Assembly: GCF_014650075.1 (NCBI RefSeq)
Contig: NZ_BMUG01000010.1
Coordinates: 186,001-250,000 of the forward strand
Reading direction: 5' to 3'
Length of the DNA: 64,000 nt
Source: Streptomyces microflavus
GTDB lineage: Bacteria; Actinomycetota; Actinomycetes; Streptomycetales; Streptomycetaceae
Shown: positions 1 to 8,637 of the stretch, piece after piece
Layout: each line of letters starts with the position of its first letter
Position numbering within the stretch: the first letter of the stretch is position 1
Translations under genes and position numbers: made by a program
Notes under the pieces: model-generated
Database searches by the model: none
Seen by the model: the letters and a program-made list of their open reading frames with translations, nothing else
What the model was told of the DNA's origin: nothing

Positions 1-752
1 CGGCGCGGAGGGAGTTCATCGACGACTTGCTGTACGGGCGCGGCGAACCGGGGTTCCTGGCCGAACGCGCGGAACAGTTCGGGCTGCGGTTCTCCCACGC
101 TCATGCCGTGGCTGTCGCCGAAGGTCCCGGTCCCTACATCGAGGGGGACCTGGTGCCCCGCCGTGTGGAGCGAGCGGTCACCGGTCGTTTCGGTGAACGC
201 AACATCCTCCTCACCACGAAGAACGGCCGACTGATCTGCATCGCGCCCGGGGACCAGCAGGATGTCCTCACGTACTTCGCCAAACAGGCCTATGCCGCCA
301 CGGACGGCGGACGAGCCGCGATCGGACGGCCGCACCCCGGTGCGGGCGGCGTCGTCCACTCGTACGAGGAAGCCCTCCGGGCCCTGGAACTGGCGGGTCG
401 CCTCGATCTGGAGGACCCGGTGCTGCACGCGGCGGATCTTCTCGTCTATCCGGTGTTGACCCGGGACCGCCAAGCCATGGCGGACCTAGTCCGGGCCACC
501 CTGGGGCCGCTGCTCAAGGCCCGCGGCGGCCCGGGGCCGTATCTGGAGACCCTCGCCGCCTACTTCGGCGTCGGCTGTGTCACCACGCAGGCCGCCCGGC
601 ACCTCTCCTTGAGCGTCCGCGCGCTCACGTACCGCCTCGAACGCATCCATCAGCTCACCGGATACGACCCGGCCGACCCCCGGCACCGCTACTCCCTGCA
701 GACCGCTGTCATCGGCGCCCGAATTCTCAACTGGCCCGAGAAGAAGGTTTAG
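1..752 (+). CDS. PucR/CdaR-type transcriptional regulator (5' end outside window)
   Basis: The open frame is already running at the left edge (codons from base 3) and ends with TAG at 750-752, so this is a C-terminal fragment of about 250 residues. It begins REFIDDLLYG, the sequence that usually precedes the middle domain of PucR-family regulators. It ends with a PucR-type C-terminal helix-turn-helix (AARHLSLSVRALTYRLERI), roughly the last 60 residues. By family, it would bind DNA and respond to a metabolite sensed by the missing N-terminal part. The next gene, on the same strand, is an amino-acid symporter 357 bases downstream and could be a target; that is inference. The TTG at 27 is an internal Leu codon, not a start. 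Confidence 0.85.
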   Translation, partial: ARREFIDDLLYGRGEPGFLAERAEQFGLRFSHAHAVAVAEGPGPYIEGDLVPRRVERAVTGRFGERNILLTTKNGRLICIAPGDQQDVLTYFAKQAYAATDGGRAAIGRPHPGAGGVVHSYEEALRALELAGRLDLEDPVLHAADLLVYPVLTRDRQAMADLVRATLGPLLKARGGPGPYLETLAAYFGVGCVTTQAARHLSLSVRALTYRLERIHQLTGYDPADPRHRYSLQTAVIGARILNWPEKKV

Positions 753-1109
753 ACCAATGGCAACTCGGCGTCGATCGTTCGATAGGTGTCCGATAAACGC
801 ATCTCGCGATCCGCATAACGATGACGTCACTCCTCCAGCATCTTCACCTCAGCCCTCCCGGAATGTGAAACACATCACTAAAGAATCGGTAAACACCGTG
901 GTACAAATGCCCAACTTCGTTGACGGAACCACCGCGGCGAGGTGCCGGGCCCCACCCGGCAGCAGGCCAGAGCGATTGCCGTCGTAGTCCGCCTCATGGA
1001 CATGCCGGGTCGCCGACCGGACAACGACGTTCGCTCATCCCCCCATCGCACATCGACCGGCGAAGCCCCCCACTCAACCCGCCGCTCCCGCGTCTTCGAG
1101 GTAGCCAAC
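753..1109 (+). promoter_or_regulatory. 357-base intergenic region, probable symporter promoter
   Basis: This stretch separates the PucR-type gene from the alanine symporter gene. Bases 840-930 are clearly less GC-rich than the surroundings (for example gtgaaacacatcactaaag), as expected for a Streptomyces promoter. I see no convincing small gene, riboswitch or long hairpin here. Confidence 0.35.
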
Positions 1110-2660
1110 GTGTCACTCGACTCCATCACGCAGAACATCGACGAATCCGTCAGCGGGTTCTTCGAGCCCATAGCCGACTGGCTGGGCGACATCGTCTTCT
1201 ACTCCGTCAATATCGGCGGGGCGGACGTGCCGCTCATCGTCACCTGGCTTGCCGTGGCCGGCCTCGTCTTCACCGGCTGGTTCGGCTTCGTCCAGGTGCG
1301 CAAGTTCCGGCTCGCCCTCGACGTGGTCCGTGGCAAGTACGACGACAAGAACTCCGCCGGCGAGGTCAACCACTTCCAGGCGCTGACCGCCGCCGTTTCC
1401 GGCACCGTCGGCCTCGGGAACATCGCGGGTGTGGCCGTCGCCGTGTCCATCGGTGGCGCCGGAGCCACGTTCTGGATGATCGTCTGCGGTCTGCTCGGCA
1501 TGGCCACCAAGTTCGTCGAGGTCACCCTCGGTGTGAAGTACCGCGAGGTCCACGCCGACGGAACCGTCTCCGGCGGGCCGATGCACTACCTGCCCAAGGG
1601 CCTGGCCGAACGCTTCGGCAAGAACGGCAAGACCCTCGGCAAGGTGCTCGCCGTCCTCGCCTCGATCATGATCCTGTTCTTCGGGCTCTTCGGCGGCAAC
1701 CTCTTCCAGGTCAACCAGTCCTACGCCCAGCTCGTCTCCGTCACCGGCGGCGAGAGCGGTGCGATGGGCTCCTCCGGCGGAGCGCTCTTCTTCGGCGTCC
1801 TCGTCGCCGCCCTCGTCGGCATCGTCCTGCTCGGCGGCATCCGCTCGATCGCCTCGGTCACCAGCCGGCTCGTGCCCGCGATGGCCGGCATCTACGTCGT
1901 CGCCTGCCTCGTCGTCATCCTCGTCAACGTCACCGCCGTGCCCGCCGCGATCGGCGCGATCATCGAGGGCGCGTTCAACCCCGAGGGCGTCGCGGGCGGT
2001 GTGCTCGGCGCACTGATCATCGGCTTCCAGCGCGCCGCGTTCTCCAACGAGGCGGGCATCGGCTCCGCGCCGATCGCCCACTCCGCGGTCAAGACCAAGC
2101 ACCCTGCGAGTGAGGGCCTGGTCGCGCTGCTGGAGCCGTTCATCGACACCGTCATCATCTGCACCATGACCGCGCTGACCATCGTCATCGCCAACCCGGC
2201 CAGCTGGGGCGAGGCCCGGGACGGAGAGTCCATCGGCGGCGTGACGATCACCTCGGACGCCTTCGAGACCGTGCTGCCCTGGTTCCCGTACATCCTGACC
2301 GTCGCGGTCATGCTCTTCGCGATCTCCACCGTGCTCACCTGGGGTTACTACGGCCTCAAGTCCTGGACGTACCTCTTCGGCCGCAGCCGCACCAGCGAGA
2401 CCGTCTACAAGAGCCTCTACACGCTCTTCGCCGTCGCCGGGTCCCTGCTGACGCTGGAGACCCTCATCAGCCTGGCCGACGCGGTGCTCTTCACCCTCGC
2501 CGTCGTCAACATCATCGGCCTGTACCTCCTCGCCCCCGTGGTCAAGCGCGAGCTCAACAGCTTCCTTGAGTACGTGCGGGTCCGGAAGGCCGGCGGAACG
2601 GACGGGGACGACGGGAACGACGGGGACAAGGACGACGAGCCGACGAAGGTGACTGTCTGA
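1110..2660 (+). CDS. Alanine/glycine:cation symporter family protein (AGCS, AlsT-like)
   Basis: This 516-residue integral membrane protein matches the sodium:alanine symporter family, which imports small amino acids with Na+ or H+. Family hallmarks visible include GTVGLGNIAGVAVAVSIGG near the N-terminus, a conserved GGPMHYLPKG stretch, and QRAAFSNEAGIGSAPIAHSA in the middle, followed by about four further membrane segments. The cytoplasmic tail is short and acidic (GDDGNDGDKDDE). I chose the GTG at 1110 because GAGG lies just upstream and the N-terminus then matches the family; an upstream in-frame ATG at 942 would add an arginine-rich, non-family extension. A hairpin follows at 2675-2717. 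Substrate specificity is inferred from family only. Confidence 0.9.
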   Translation: MSLDSITQNIDESVSGFFEPIADWLGDIVFYSVNIGGADVPLIVTWLAVAGLVFTGWFGFVQVRKFRLALDVVRGKYDDKNSAGEVNHFQALTAAVSGTVGLGNIAGVAVAVSIGGAGATFWMIVCGLLGMATKFVEVTLGVKYREVHADGTVSGGPMHYLPKGLAERFGKNGKTLGKVLAVLASIMILFFGLFGGNLFQVNQSYAQLVSVTGGESGAMGSSGGALFFGVLVAALVGIVLLGGIRSIASVTSRLVPAMAGIYVVACLVVILVNVTAVPAAIGAIIEGAFNPEGVAGGVLGALIIGFQRAAFSNEAGIGSAPIAHSAVKTKHPASEGLVALLEPFIDTVIICTMTALTIVIANPASWGEARDGESIGGVTITSDAFETVLPWFPYILTVAVMLFAISTVLTWGYYGLKSWTYLFGRSRTSETVYKSLYTLFAVAGSLLTLETLISLADAVLFTLAVVNIIGLYLLAPVVKRELNSFLEYVRVRKAGGTDGDDGNDGDKDDEPTKVTV

Positions 2661-2674
2661 GCCCGAAGCCTTCC

Positions 2675-2717
2675 GATGCCCCTCGCCCCTGCCGTGTCCG
2701 GAGGGGCGGGGGGCATC
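2675..2717. terminator. Hairpin between convergent symporter and EamA genes
   Basis: An inverted repeat GATGCCCCTCGCCCCT / AGGGGCGGGGGGCATC, paired throughout apart from one G-U wobble, encloses a short loop. It lies in the 55-base gap between two convergent genes and touches the stop codon of the minus-strand gene. Streptomyces terminators often lack a U-tract, so it could act in both directions. Confidence 0.65.
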
Positions 2718-3570
2718 AGCCCGTCGTGTGCAGCATCAGCCCGATGCCCACCACCATCAGCCCCGCCGCCGCGATCCTCGGCGCCCCGAAGCGCTCCTTG
2801 AAGAACAGCGTGCCGATCGCCGCGCCCACGATGATCGACGACTCCCGCAGCGCCGCGATCGGGGCGAGCGGGGCCCTGGTCTGGGCCCAGAGGACCAGTC
2901 CGTACGCGACCACCGAGAGGGCCGCGCCGAGCAGGCCCCGTACCGCGAACGGACGGAGCTGGGCGGCCAGTTCGGAGCGGCGGCGGTAGTACGCGTACGC
3001 CGGGATCGCCATGCCCTCCAGGATCATCAGCCAGGCGACGTAACCGAGGGGGGTGCCGGAGGCCCGGACCCCGACGCCGTCCACCGTCGTGTAACCGGCG
3101 ATGGCCAGGCCCGTGCCCAGGGCCGCCACGATCGCGGGCCAGTGCGGGCGTTTGCCGGAGCCCCGGATGCCCCAGAGCGCCAGCCCGACCAGTCCGGCCG
3201 AGGCGACCGCGACGCCCGCCGTCGCCCACGCGTCCGGGCGTTCGCCGACGAAGACCGCCGCGAGGACCGTCACCACCAGCGGGGCCGTGCCCCGGGCGAT
3301 CGGGTACATCTGGCCGAAGTCGCCGAGGGTGAACGACCGCATCAGCAGCATCATGTACGCCACGTGCAGCGCGGCCGAGACCAGCAGGTAGGGCCAGGCC
3401 CCGGCCGCCGGGAGCGGGGCGAAGAGGGCCAGTACGGCACCGATCAGCAGGCCGCCGCCGGAGATCAGCGTGAAGGAGAGGAGCTGGTCCTTGATGGCGT
3501 GGGCGATGGCGTTCCAACTGGCGTGCGTTATCGCCGCTATGAGGACCGCGAGTGCGACCAGCGGGGTCAC
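2716..3570 (-). CDS. EamA/DMT-superfamily transporter
   Basis: This 284-residue protein has about ten hydrophobic helices in two halves, the architecture of EamA (DUF6) drug/metabolite exporters. The first helix contains ITHASWNAIAHA, a typical EamA opening, and the second half repeats the fold (LRESSIIVGAAIGTLFFKERFG is the characteristic EamA segment). The GTG start at 3570 overlaps the TGA of the upstream YbaK-like gene by four bases (GTGA), so the two genes are probably translationally coupled. Longer in-frame starts would add an Arg/Gly-rich, non-membrane leader overlapping the YbaK gene. The substrate cannot be read from sequence. Confidence 0.88.
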   Translation of the reverse strand: MTPLVALAVLIAAITHASWNAIAHAIKDQLLSFTLISGGGLLIGAVLALFAPLPAAGAWPYLLVSAALHVAYMMLLMRSFTLGDFGQMYPIARGTAPLVVTVLAAVFVGERPDAWATAGVAVASAGLVGLALWGIRGSGKRPHWPAIVAALGTGLAIAGYTTVDGVGVRASGTPLGYVAWLMILEGMAIPAYAYYRRRSELAAQLRPFAVRGLLGAALSVVAYGLVLWAQTRAPLAPIAALRESSIIVGAAIGTLFFKERFGAPRIAAAGLMVVGIGLMLHTTG

Positions 3571-4088
3571 TTGGGAAGCTCGCGCACATCCGCAACCGTC
3601 GCGCCCGCGTGGGCGATCAGCGTCTTCGGGTCGAGCGGGAACACCGTGTGCGGGGTGCCCGCCGCCGCCCACACCACGGCGTGGTCCAGCAGGCGCCGGT
3701 CCGCCAGGACCCGGGTCCGGGTCGCGTGGCCGAAGGGCGGTACGCCCCCGATCGCGTACCCGGTCGTCTCCCGGACCAGATCCGCGTTCGCCCGCGCCAC
3801 CTTCTGTGCGCCCAGCTCACGCCGTACCAGCTCGACATCCACCCGCGAGGCGCCGTCCATCAGGACCAGCACCGGGACGCCGTCCGCTGTGAAGACCAGG
3901 GACTTGACGATCTCGCTCAGCGCACAGCCGACCGCCGCCGCGGCCTCGGCCGCCGTACGGGTCGCGTCGGGGAAGCGGCGCACCTCGACCTGGAGGCCCA
4001 GCCCGGCCAGCGCCTCGGCGAACCGGGGGTGGGCGTGGGAGACGGGGGCGGTGGCCGAGGACGGCTCGGGGGTGTCGCTAGTGCTCAT
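3567..4088 (-). CDS. YbaK/EbsC-type aminoacyl-tRNA deacylase
   Basis: This 173-residue protein belongs to the YbaK/ProX-like editing-domain family, which hydrolyses mischarged aminoacyl-tRNAs such as Cys- or Ala-tRNA(Pro). Family features visible are CALSEIVKSLVF followed by a VLVLMDGASRVD strand, the GYAIGGVPPFGH loop and a C-terminal PKTLIAHAGATVADV segment. The length is that of free-standing YbaK proteins, preceded by about 20 low-complexity residues (Ser/Thr/Pro). It is the first gene of a two-gene unit with the EamA transporter (4-base overlap). Which tRNA it edits is unknown. Confidence 0.87.
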   Translation of the reverse strand: MSTSDTPEPSSATAPVSHAHPRFAEALAGLGLQVEVRRFPDATRTAAEAAAAVGCALSEIVKSLVFTADGVPVLVLMDGASRVDVELVRRELGAQKVARANADLVRETTGYAIGGVPPFGHATRTRVLADRRLLDHAVVWAAAGTPHTVFPLDPKTLIAHAGATVADVRELPK

Positions 4089-4304
4089 GGCTGCACGCTA
4101 GCGGTCGGTGCATGGTGCATGCGAGGGGGTTCCGGGTGGTGGTCCCGCGACCCCTCCCGTGCGCCCCCGCGCCCTTTCACCAGGTCATCCGGCCAATCCG
4201 GGGACGGTCCCTGGCTGGAAGAGGTGAGTGCTGATCGCGGCTTCCCCCCTTCGCGCGACAGTGATGGGGCGATATGTGCAGGAAAGTGCGACAAGGGGGA
4301 AATA

Positions 4305-5420
4305 ATGTTGCGCATCCACTTCACCGCCAGAGACCTGGAGCACGTCCGCATCGCCCGGGGCCCCGACCCGCTCTGGGAGATCGTGTGCAGCGTCTGCCGG
4401 CTCCAGACCGATGAGGGCCGGATCGCGTTCGGGCCGTGGCGGCGCGCGGTGACACCCCTACTGCGAGGCGGCGGGGGAGGTGGGGGCGGGGGAGGTGCGG
4501 GCGGCGCTGACCGCGCGGTCGCGCTCGCGCTGCGCAGCCTGATGCCGTGCGGCCCGTACATCCCCGACTTCCTGACGCCGGCCGTGGACGGCGGCAACGC
4601 CGACCTGCGGCAGGGCGTGGACCGGGTGCTGTCGACGCCCCGGAGCCGGCTGCGCCGGGAGTTCACGCTGCTCGCGGAGTCGGAGGCGCGGACCCTGCCC
4701 CTCAGGGGGCCGGGACCGGAGACGCGGGTTCGGCCCTTCGCGGCGGAGCAGCTCGCGCGGGGCGACGCGGCGGCGCTCCGGGCGCTCGGGGGCCTGCTCA
4801 CGGCGTACGACGCGGCGTTCGTCGCCCCGTACCGGCCCTGGATCGACGCGGCTGTGGCCTCGGACGTCGCCTGGCGCTCGCGCGAACTCGCGGCGGGCGG
4901 GGTCCGGGCGCTGCTGGAGACGTTCCGGCCCATGGCCCGGTGGAGCCCGCCCGTACTGGAGGTGACGTACCCGGTCGAGCGGGATCTGCACCTGGCCGGG
5001 CGCGGCCTGCTCCTGGTGCCGTCGTACTTCTGCTGGCGCAAGCCCATCACGCTCTTCGACGGGGCGCTGCTGCCGGTGCTGGTCTACCCGGTCGAGAAGC
5101 CGGTCCAGCCGCCCGCAGCCGCCTCGGACGCCTCGCTCGCCCGGCTGCTGGGGCCGACACGCGCCGCGCTCCTGTACGAGGTCGCCCTGCGCGGCTGCGC
5201 CACGACATCCGAACTGGCCCTCGCGGTGGGCTGCTCGCTCCCCAACACCTGCCAGCAACTGGCGATCCTGCGCGAGGCGGGCCTCGCCGCCTGCCGCAAG
5301 GAGGGCCGGTGCGTGCTCCACCACCCCACGCCGCTGGGGTGCCGACTGCTGGAGACGGCCGGGGACGGCCCGGCGGAGGGACCGCTGCCGATGCCCCGGC
5401 CCGCGACGGTTTCCCCCTGA
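4305..5420 (+). CDS. ArsR-like winged-helix transcriptional regulator
   Basis: This 371-residue protein starts with ATG at 4305 behind a strong ribosome-binding site (AAGGGGGA). The N-terminal part (MLRIHFTARDLEHVRIARGPD) is typical of a Streptomyces family of long ArsR-like regulators. The last ~80 residues form a winged helix: LLYEVALRGCATTSELALA, CSLPNTCQQLAILREAGL and a wing. An unusual run of about ten glycines (around residues 55-67) interrupts the N-terminal region. No metal-binding cysteine pair of classical ArsR sensors is obvious, so the ligand is unknown. The stop codon lies in the first copy of a 26-base direct repeat (5398-5450). Confidence 0.82.
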   Translation: MLRIHFTARDLEHVRIARGPDPLWEIVCSVCRLQTDEGRIAFGPWRRAVTPLLRGGGGGGGGGGAGGADRAVALALRSLMPCGPYIPDFLTPAVDGGNADLRQGVDRVLSTPRSRLRREFTLLAESEARTLPLRGPGPETRVRPFAAEQLARGDAAALRALGGLLTAYDAAFVAPYRPWIDAAVASDVAWRSRELAAGGVRALLETFRPMARWSPPVLEVTYPVERDLHLAGRGLLLVPSYFCWRKPITLFDGALLPVLVYPVEKPVQPPAAASDASLARLLGPTRAALLYEVALRGCATTSELALAVGCSLPNTCQQLAILREAGLAACRKEGRCVLHHPTPLGCRLLETAGDGPAEGPLPMPRPATVSP

Positions 5421-5450
5421 TGAGGGCCCGCGACGGTTTCACCCTGATGA
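5398..5450. repeat. 26-base imperfect tandem duplication across a stop codon
   Basis: GGCCCGCGACGGTTTC followed by CCCTGATGA appears at 5398-5423 and again at 5425-5450 with a single mismatch. The first copy carries the stop codon of the ArsR-like gene, so the duplication adds a backup copy of the 3' end without altering the protein. Confidence 0.8.
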
Positions 5451-5609
5451 AAGGGTGCGGCGCGAGTGGCCGGTCCGCTGCCACGCTTCTGTCATCCGGG
5501 CGACCGGCCTGCGGGAGGGAACGCCGCAGGGCGGCCGCCCGGACCGACCGGAATCACCCGTCCCACAGGGGAGCGCCGGGTCCAGGGGCCCGGGGCAGGG
5601 AGGAACGAC

Positions 5610-5990
5610 ATGCGCAGTTTCGTACGAGCGGCAGTGACGGTCATGTTCACGGCGGGGGCCGTGCTGGCGACGGGAGCGGGGGCGCAGGCCGGCGCGTCCG
5701 ACACCCGGGACGCCCAGGACACCTACGCGGGATGCCAGTCCGGGTACGTCTGTATCTACCCGGGCGCGTCCTGGAACGGCAACCGGCCGGAGGCCACGTA
5801 CTTCCGTTACGGCGTCTACAACCTCAACAACCAGACCGGCACCCACCGGGTGTTCAACAACCAGACCGGCGGGGCGACCGTGCAGCTGTGCACGGGGTAC
5901 GACGGGGTGGGCTGCGGCGAGAAGATGCCCACGTGGACGTACTGGGACGTGAACCTGACCCCGATCAACTCGATCAAGCTCGCGCCCTAG
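5610..5990 (+). CDS. Secreted peptidase inhibitor family I36-like protein
   Basis: This 126-residue precursor starts at ATG 5610 behind GGGAGGA. It has a Sec signal peptide (MRSFVRAAVTVMFTAG, cleavage likely after AQA near residue 28). The mature part, with GCQSGYVCIYPG, NNQTGTHRVFNNQTGG and a Cys-containing C-terminal half, fits the gamma-crystallin-like I36 inhibitor family typified by SMPI. By family it would act outside the cell, possibly on metallo- or serine proteases. The four mature Cys residues (CQSGYVC, QLC, GCG) could form two disulfides. It stands alone, between a regulator and an exonuclease gene. Confidence 0.82.
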   Translation: MRSFVRAAVTVMFTAGAVLATGAGAQAGASDTRDAQDTYAGCQSGYVCIYPGASWNGNRPEATYFRYGVYNLNNQTGTHRVFNNQTGGATVQLCTGYDGVGCGEKMPTWTYWDVNLTPINSIKLAP

Positions 5991-6047
5991 CCGTCCTGCG
6001 GCTTTTACTCGGGTGACCTGGGGCGGGGGTACTTCTACCCTCGCCCC

Positions 6048-6644
6048 ATGGACGCGGACTTGGGCATGGGCTTGGGCTTGGGCTCGGGCGAGCGGTTGCT
6101 GAACGTGGTCGATGTCGAAGCGACCTGCTGGGAGGGGCAGCCCCCGCCCGGCCAGGTGCACGAGATCATCGAGATCGGCCTCACCGTCGTCGACCTGCGC
6201 GCGGGCGAGCGGGTGGCGAAGCACCGCCTGCTGGTGCGCCCCGCCCGCTCGGAGGTCAGCCCGTTCTGCACGGAGCTGACCGGCCTGACGCAGGCGGAGG
6301 TGGACGGCGGCCTGACCTTCGCCGAGGCCTGCCGGGTGCTGGCCGCCGAACACCGTACGGGCCTGCTCCCGTGGGCCAGTTGGGGTGACTACGACCGCAA
6401 GCAGTTCACGCTCCAGTGCCAACGGTCGGGCGCGGAGTACCCGTTCGGCCACCGCCACACCAACGCGAAGGCCGTCTTCACCACGTCGTACGGGCTCCGC
6501 CGCCGCCCCGGCATGGCCCAGGCGCTGGAGCTGGCCGGTCTGCCGCTGGAGGGCCGCCACCACCGGGGCGACGACGACGCGTGGAACATCGCCGCCCTGG
6601 CGCTGGACGTGGCGGGGCGGGGGGACTGGAACCCCGAACCGTAG
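6048..6644 (+). CDS. DEDDh-family 3'-5' exonuclease
   Basis: This 198-residue protein resembles ERI1/KapD-like 3'-5' exonucleases. The first acidic motif is VVDVEATCWEG (the DxE pair). The second region contains ASWGDYDRKQF, and the third is HHRGDDDAWNIAALAL with the His and Asp of the DEDDh active site. A Gly/Leu-rich leader (LGMGLGLGSG) precedes motif I, and the true start could be a few codons later. No partner domain is fused. Whether it trims RNA or DNA cannot be decided from sequence. Confidence 0.85.
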   Translation: MDADLGMGLGLGSGERLLNVVDVEATCWEGQPPPGQVHEIIEIGLTVVDLRAGERVAKHRLLVRPARSEVSPFCTELTGLTQAEVDGGLTFAEACRVLAAEHRTGLLPWASWGDYDRKQFTLQCQRSGAEYPFGHRHTNAKAVFTTSYGLRRRPGMAQALELAGLPLEGRHHRGDDDAWNIAALALDVAGRGDWNPEP

Positions 6645-6791
6645 CAGCGTGATCATTCGGTTGCGCAAAGTGACAGATTGATAACCGGCTGGGTGATCGG
6701 ACCCCTTACGCGGTCCTGTCCGGCCTACTCTCGCAAGGACGGGAACCGGCCAGGGGGAGACGGCCCGGGCCCGCGACTCAGGGGGTGGGTC

Positions 6792-7142
6792 ATGAGCGAT
6801 ACCGGCCATGAGCAGGGCACCGGTGACGAGTTCGACGTGCTGGTCCAAGTGGCTTCCTTGGACGGCAATCGACAGATCAGTTCCGGTGCGGCGCTGCCCG
6901 AAGCGCTCGCGAGCAGGCTGGACGACATCCGGGCGGCCATGCGCGTCGGCGGACAGTCCGTCCTCGCGGGGGCCGACGCCCTTCCGCCGGACGAGAAGTG
7001 GCGGCTGAGTGAGCTGAGCGCCACGTTCGGCATCACCTTGACGGCCGAGGCCGGGGTGATCGTCTCGAAGGCGACAGCCGGCTGCACCTTCGAGGTGACC
7101 CTCACCTTCCAGCGCGCGGAACCGGCCGCCGATGGCTCCTGA
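6792..7142 (+). CDS. Trypsin-co-occurring domain 1 (Trypco1, CU044_2847-like) protein
   Basis: This 116-residue soluble protein starts with FDVLVQVASLDG, continues with a helical region around GGQSVLAGADALPP, and ends with the VIVSKATAGCTFEVTLTF strand typical of the Trypco1 family. Those proteins are named for being encoded beside trypsin-like proteases in predicted bacterial conflict systems. That is exactly its setting: the next gene starts at 7132, eleven bases before this stop, and encodes a trypsin-like protease. The likely role is substrate or regulatory subunit of that protease, which is inference from co-occurrence. The start follows a GGGGGTGGGTC stretch. Confidence 0.8.
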   Translation: MSDTGHEQGTGDEFDVLVQVASLDGNRQISSGAALPEALASRLDDIRAAMRVGGQSVLAGADALPPDEKWRLSELSATFGITLTAEAGVIVSKATAGCTFEVTLTFQRAEPAADGS

Positions 7143-8584
7143 CAGCCCCCTCGGGCGCGTCCTCGTCACGCGGGGGAGACAGCCCGCGAGCACGGGCGGC
7201 GCCGTACTGGTCGCACCCCGGTCGGTGCTCACGGCCCTGCACGTGATCAAGGGTGCGCCGCCCGACCACATCCGGTTCCGCTCCGGCGGACGGGAGCTGG
7301 CGGTGACGGCCGTCCGGGAAGCCGCCGGCCACGACATCGCCCTGCTGACCCTCGGCGAGGACTGCGGACCGGTCGCGGTTCTGTCCACCGCGACCCAGGG
7401 GGAGCGGTGGTCGGTGCCCGTGCCCAACCAGGCGGCGGGCGCCCACCTCTCCGGCGGGATCAGCGCGGTGGGCCGCACCGACTTCACCGACTCCTACGGG
7501 AACACCGGCCGCGTCCACCAACTGCGGGTCGACGAGGAGCTCAAGGGGTTCGGCGGGTACTCCGGCAGCGGGGTGATGGTCCCCGGCCGGGGCGACGCCG
7601 TGGTCGGGATCCTGATCGAGCAGCAGCCCGAAGTCCTGGACCGGCGTGAGGCGGGCGGGCGGGTCGCGAGCAACGTCCTGTACGCCGTTCCCGTCGAGGA
7701 CGCCCTGGCCGCCGTGGGGCTGGCCGACGTCGTGGTCCGCCAGAACCCGCAGGGCGGCACGCCGGACACGGCCTTCGCCATGGCCCACCAGGAGTACCGG
7801 CTGCTGACGGCCGCCGCGGACGTGGACGGCCGTCTTCCGGCGGGGGCCGCCCTGCCTCCGTTCGACCGTTTCACCGAAGCGGCGGGCCAGTTGGCCGAGA
7901 CGCTGGAGGCGATGTACGGGTACGGCTGGCAGCCCACCGTGGTGCTGACGCCGACGCTCACCCTGGGCGAGTGGAGCAACCTCCTGCTGCGGTACAAGGC
8001 GTCCGGTCCCGGCCCCGGCTTCGGCGGAGTCGGGGTGGCCCGCAGGATGTCCTTCGACCTGCCCGCCGGAGTCGTTCCGCTCCAGGACGCCGAACCTGGC
8101 GCGACGGCGGCCGACGTCCCCCGCAGGGCGTGGGGCCTCACCGTGGTCAACGACTCGGTCACCCCCGCACTGCCGGGCGTCCTGGCCCCGCGGACCGAGA
8201 TCCGCGGGACCCGCCTCCGTGCCACGGCAGGGGCGCTGGCGGCGCTCCCCGGACTCCACAACCGGCACCTGGACGCGGGGAGAGGCCGTCCGGGCGGCGA
8301 GCCCGACGATGGGCGTCTACCTGTCCCTCCAGTGGCGCCGGCTCCACCATGCCGCCGGGCCCGCCGACGAGTTCAGCCGGACGCTGCTGCGCGACATCAT
8401 CCCGTTCCGCTTCGTCGGACGCAGCAGCGGTTACGCGTACTGGGACGACGGGGTCCGCCACTCGGAGACGAACATGATGAACGACCGGTACTACGTGCAC
8501 AGTTGTGTAGCACTCGGGCGGGGCGACCGGAAACTCTCCCGGCGGGGCGTCAGACCCGCGGTGTCCAGGACCGTCACCTGGTGA
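7132..8584 (+). pseudogene. Trypsin-like serine protease, frame interrupted by one extra base near 8281
   Basis: The N-terminal ~190 residues are a chymotrypsin-fold protease: His37 in LTALHVIKG, Asp68 in GHDIALLTL and Ser144 in GGYSGSGV form the expected triad, and there is no signal peptide, so it acts in the cytoplasm. A C-terminal domain of unknown type follows. The frame runs 7132-8280 and then turns into Arg/Pro-rich nonsense. The next frame, from 8282 (GAG GCC GTC), continues sensibly through MGVYLSLQWRRLHHAAGP and FVGRSSGYAYWDD to a TGA at 8582-8584. Removing the A at 8281 in GGGGAGAGG restores a protein of about 483 residues. It overlaps the Trypco1 gene by 11 bases. Sequencing error, a true mutation and programmed shifting all remain possible. 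Confidence 0.78.
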
Positions 8585-8637
8585 GCGACGTGCCGCGCAG
8601 GCTCGGGGCACAGGTCCCCGGAGGGTCCGCTCCGGCC

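Noticed and set aside
920..2113. Long arginine/histidine-rich open frames overlapping the symporter and many other genes
   Set aside because: They have GC-skewed low-complexity translations and lie antisense or out of frame to clear genes; high GC creates such frames throughout the window.
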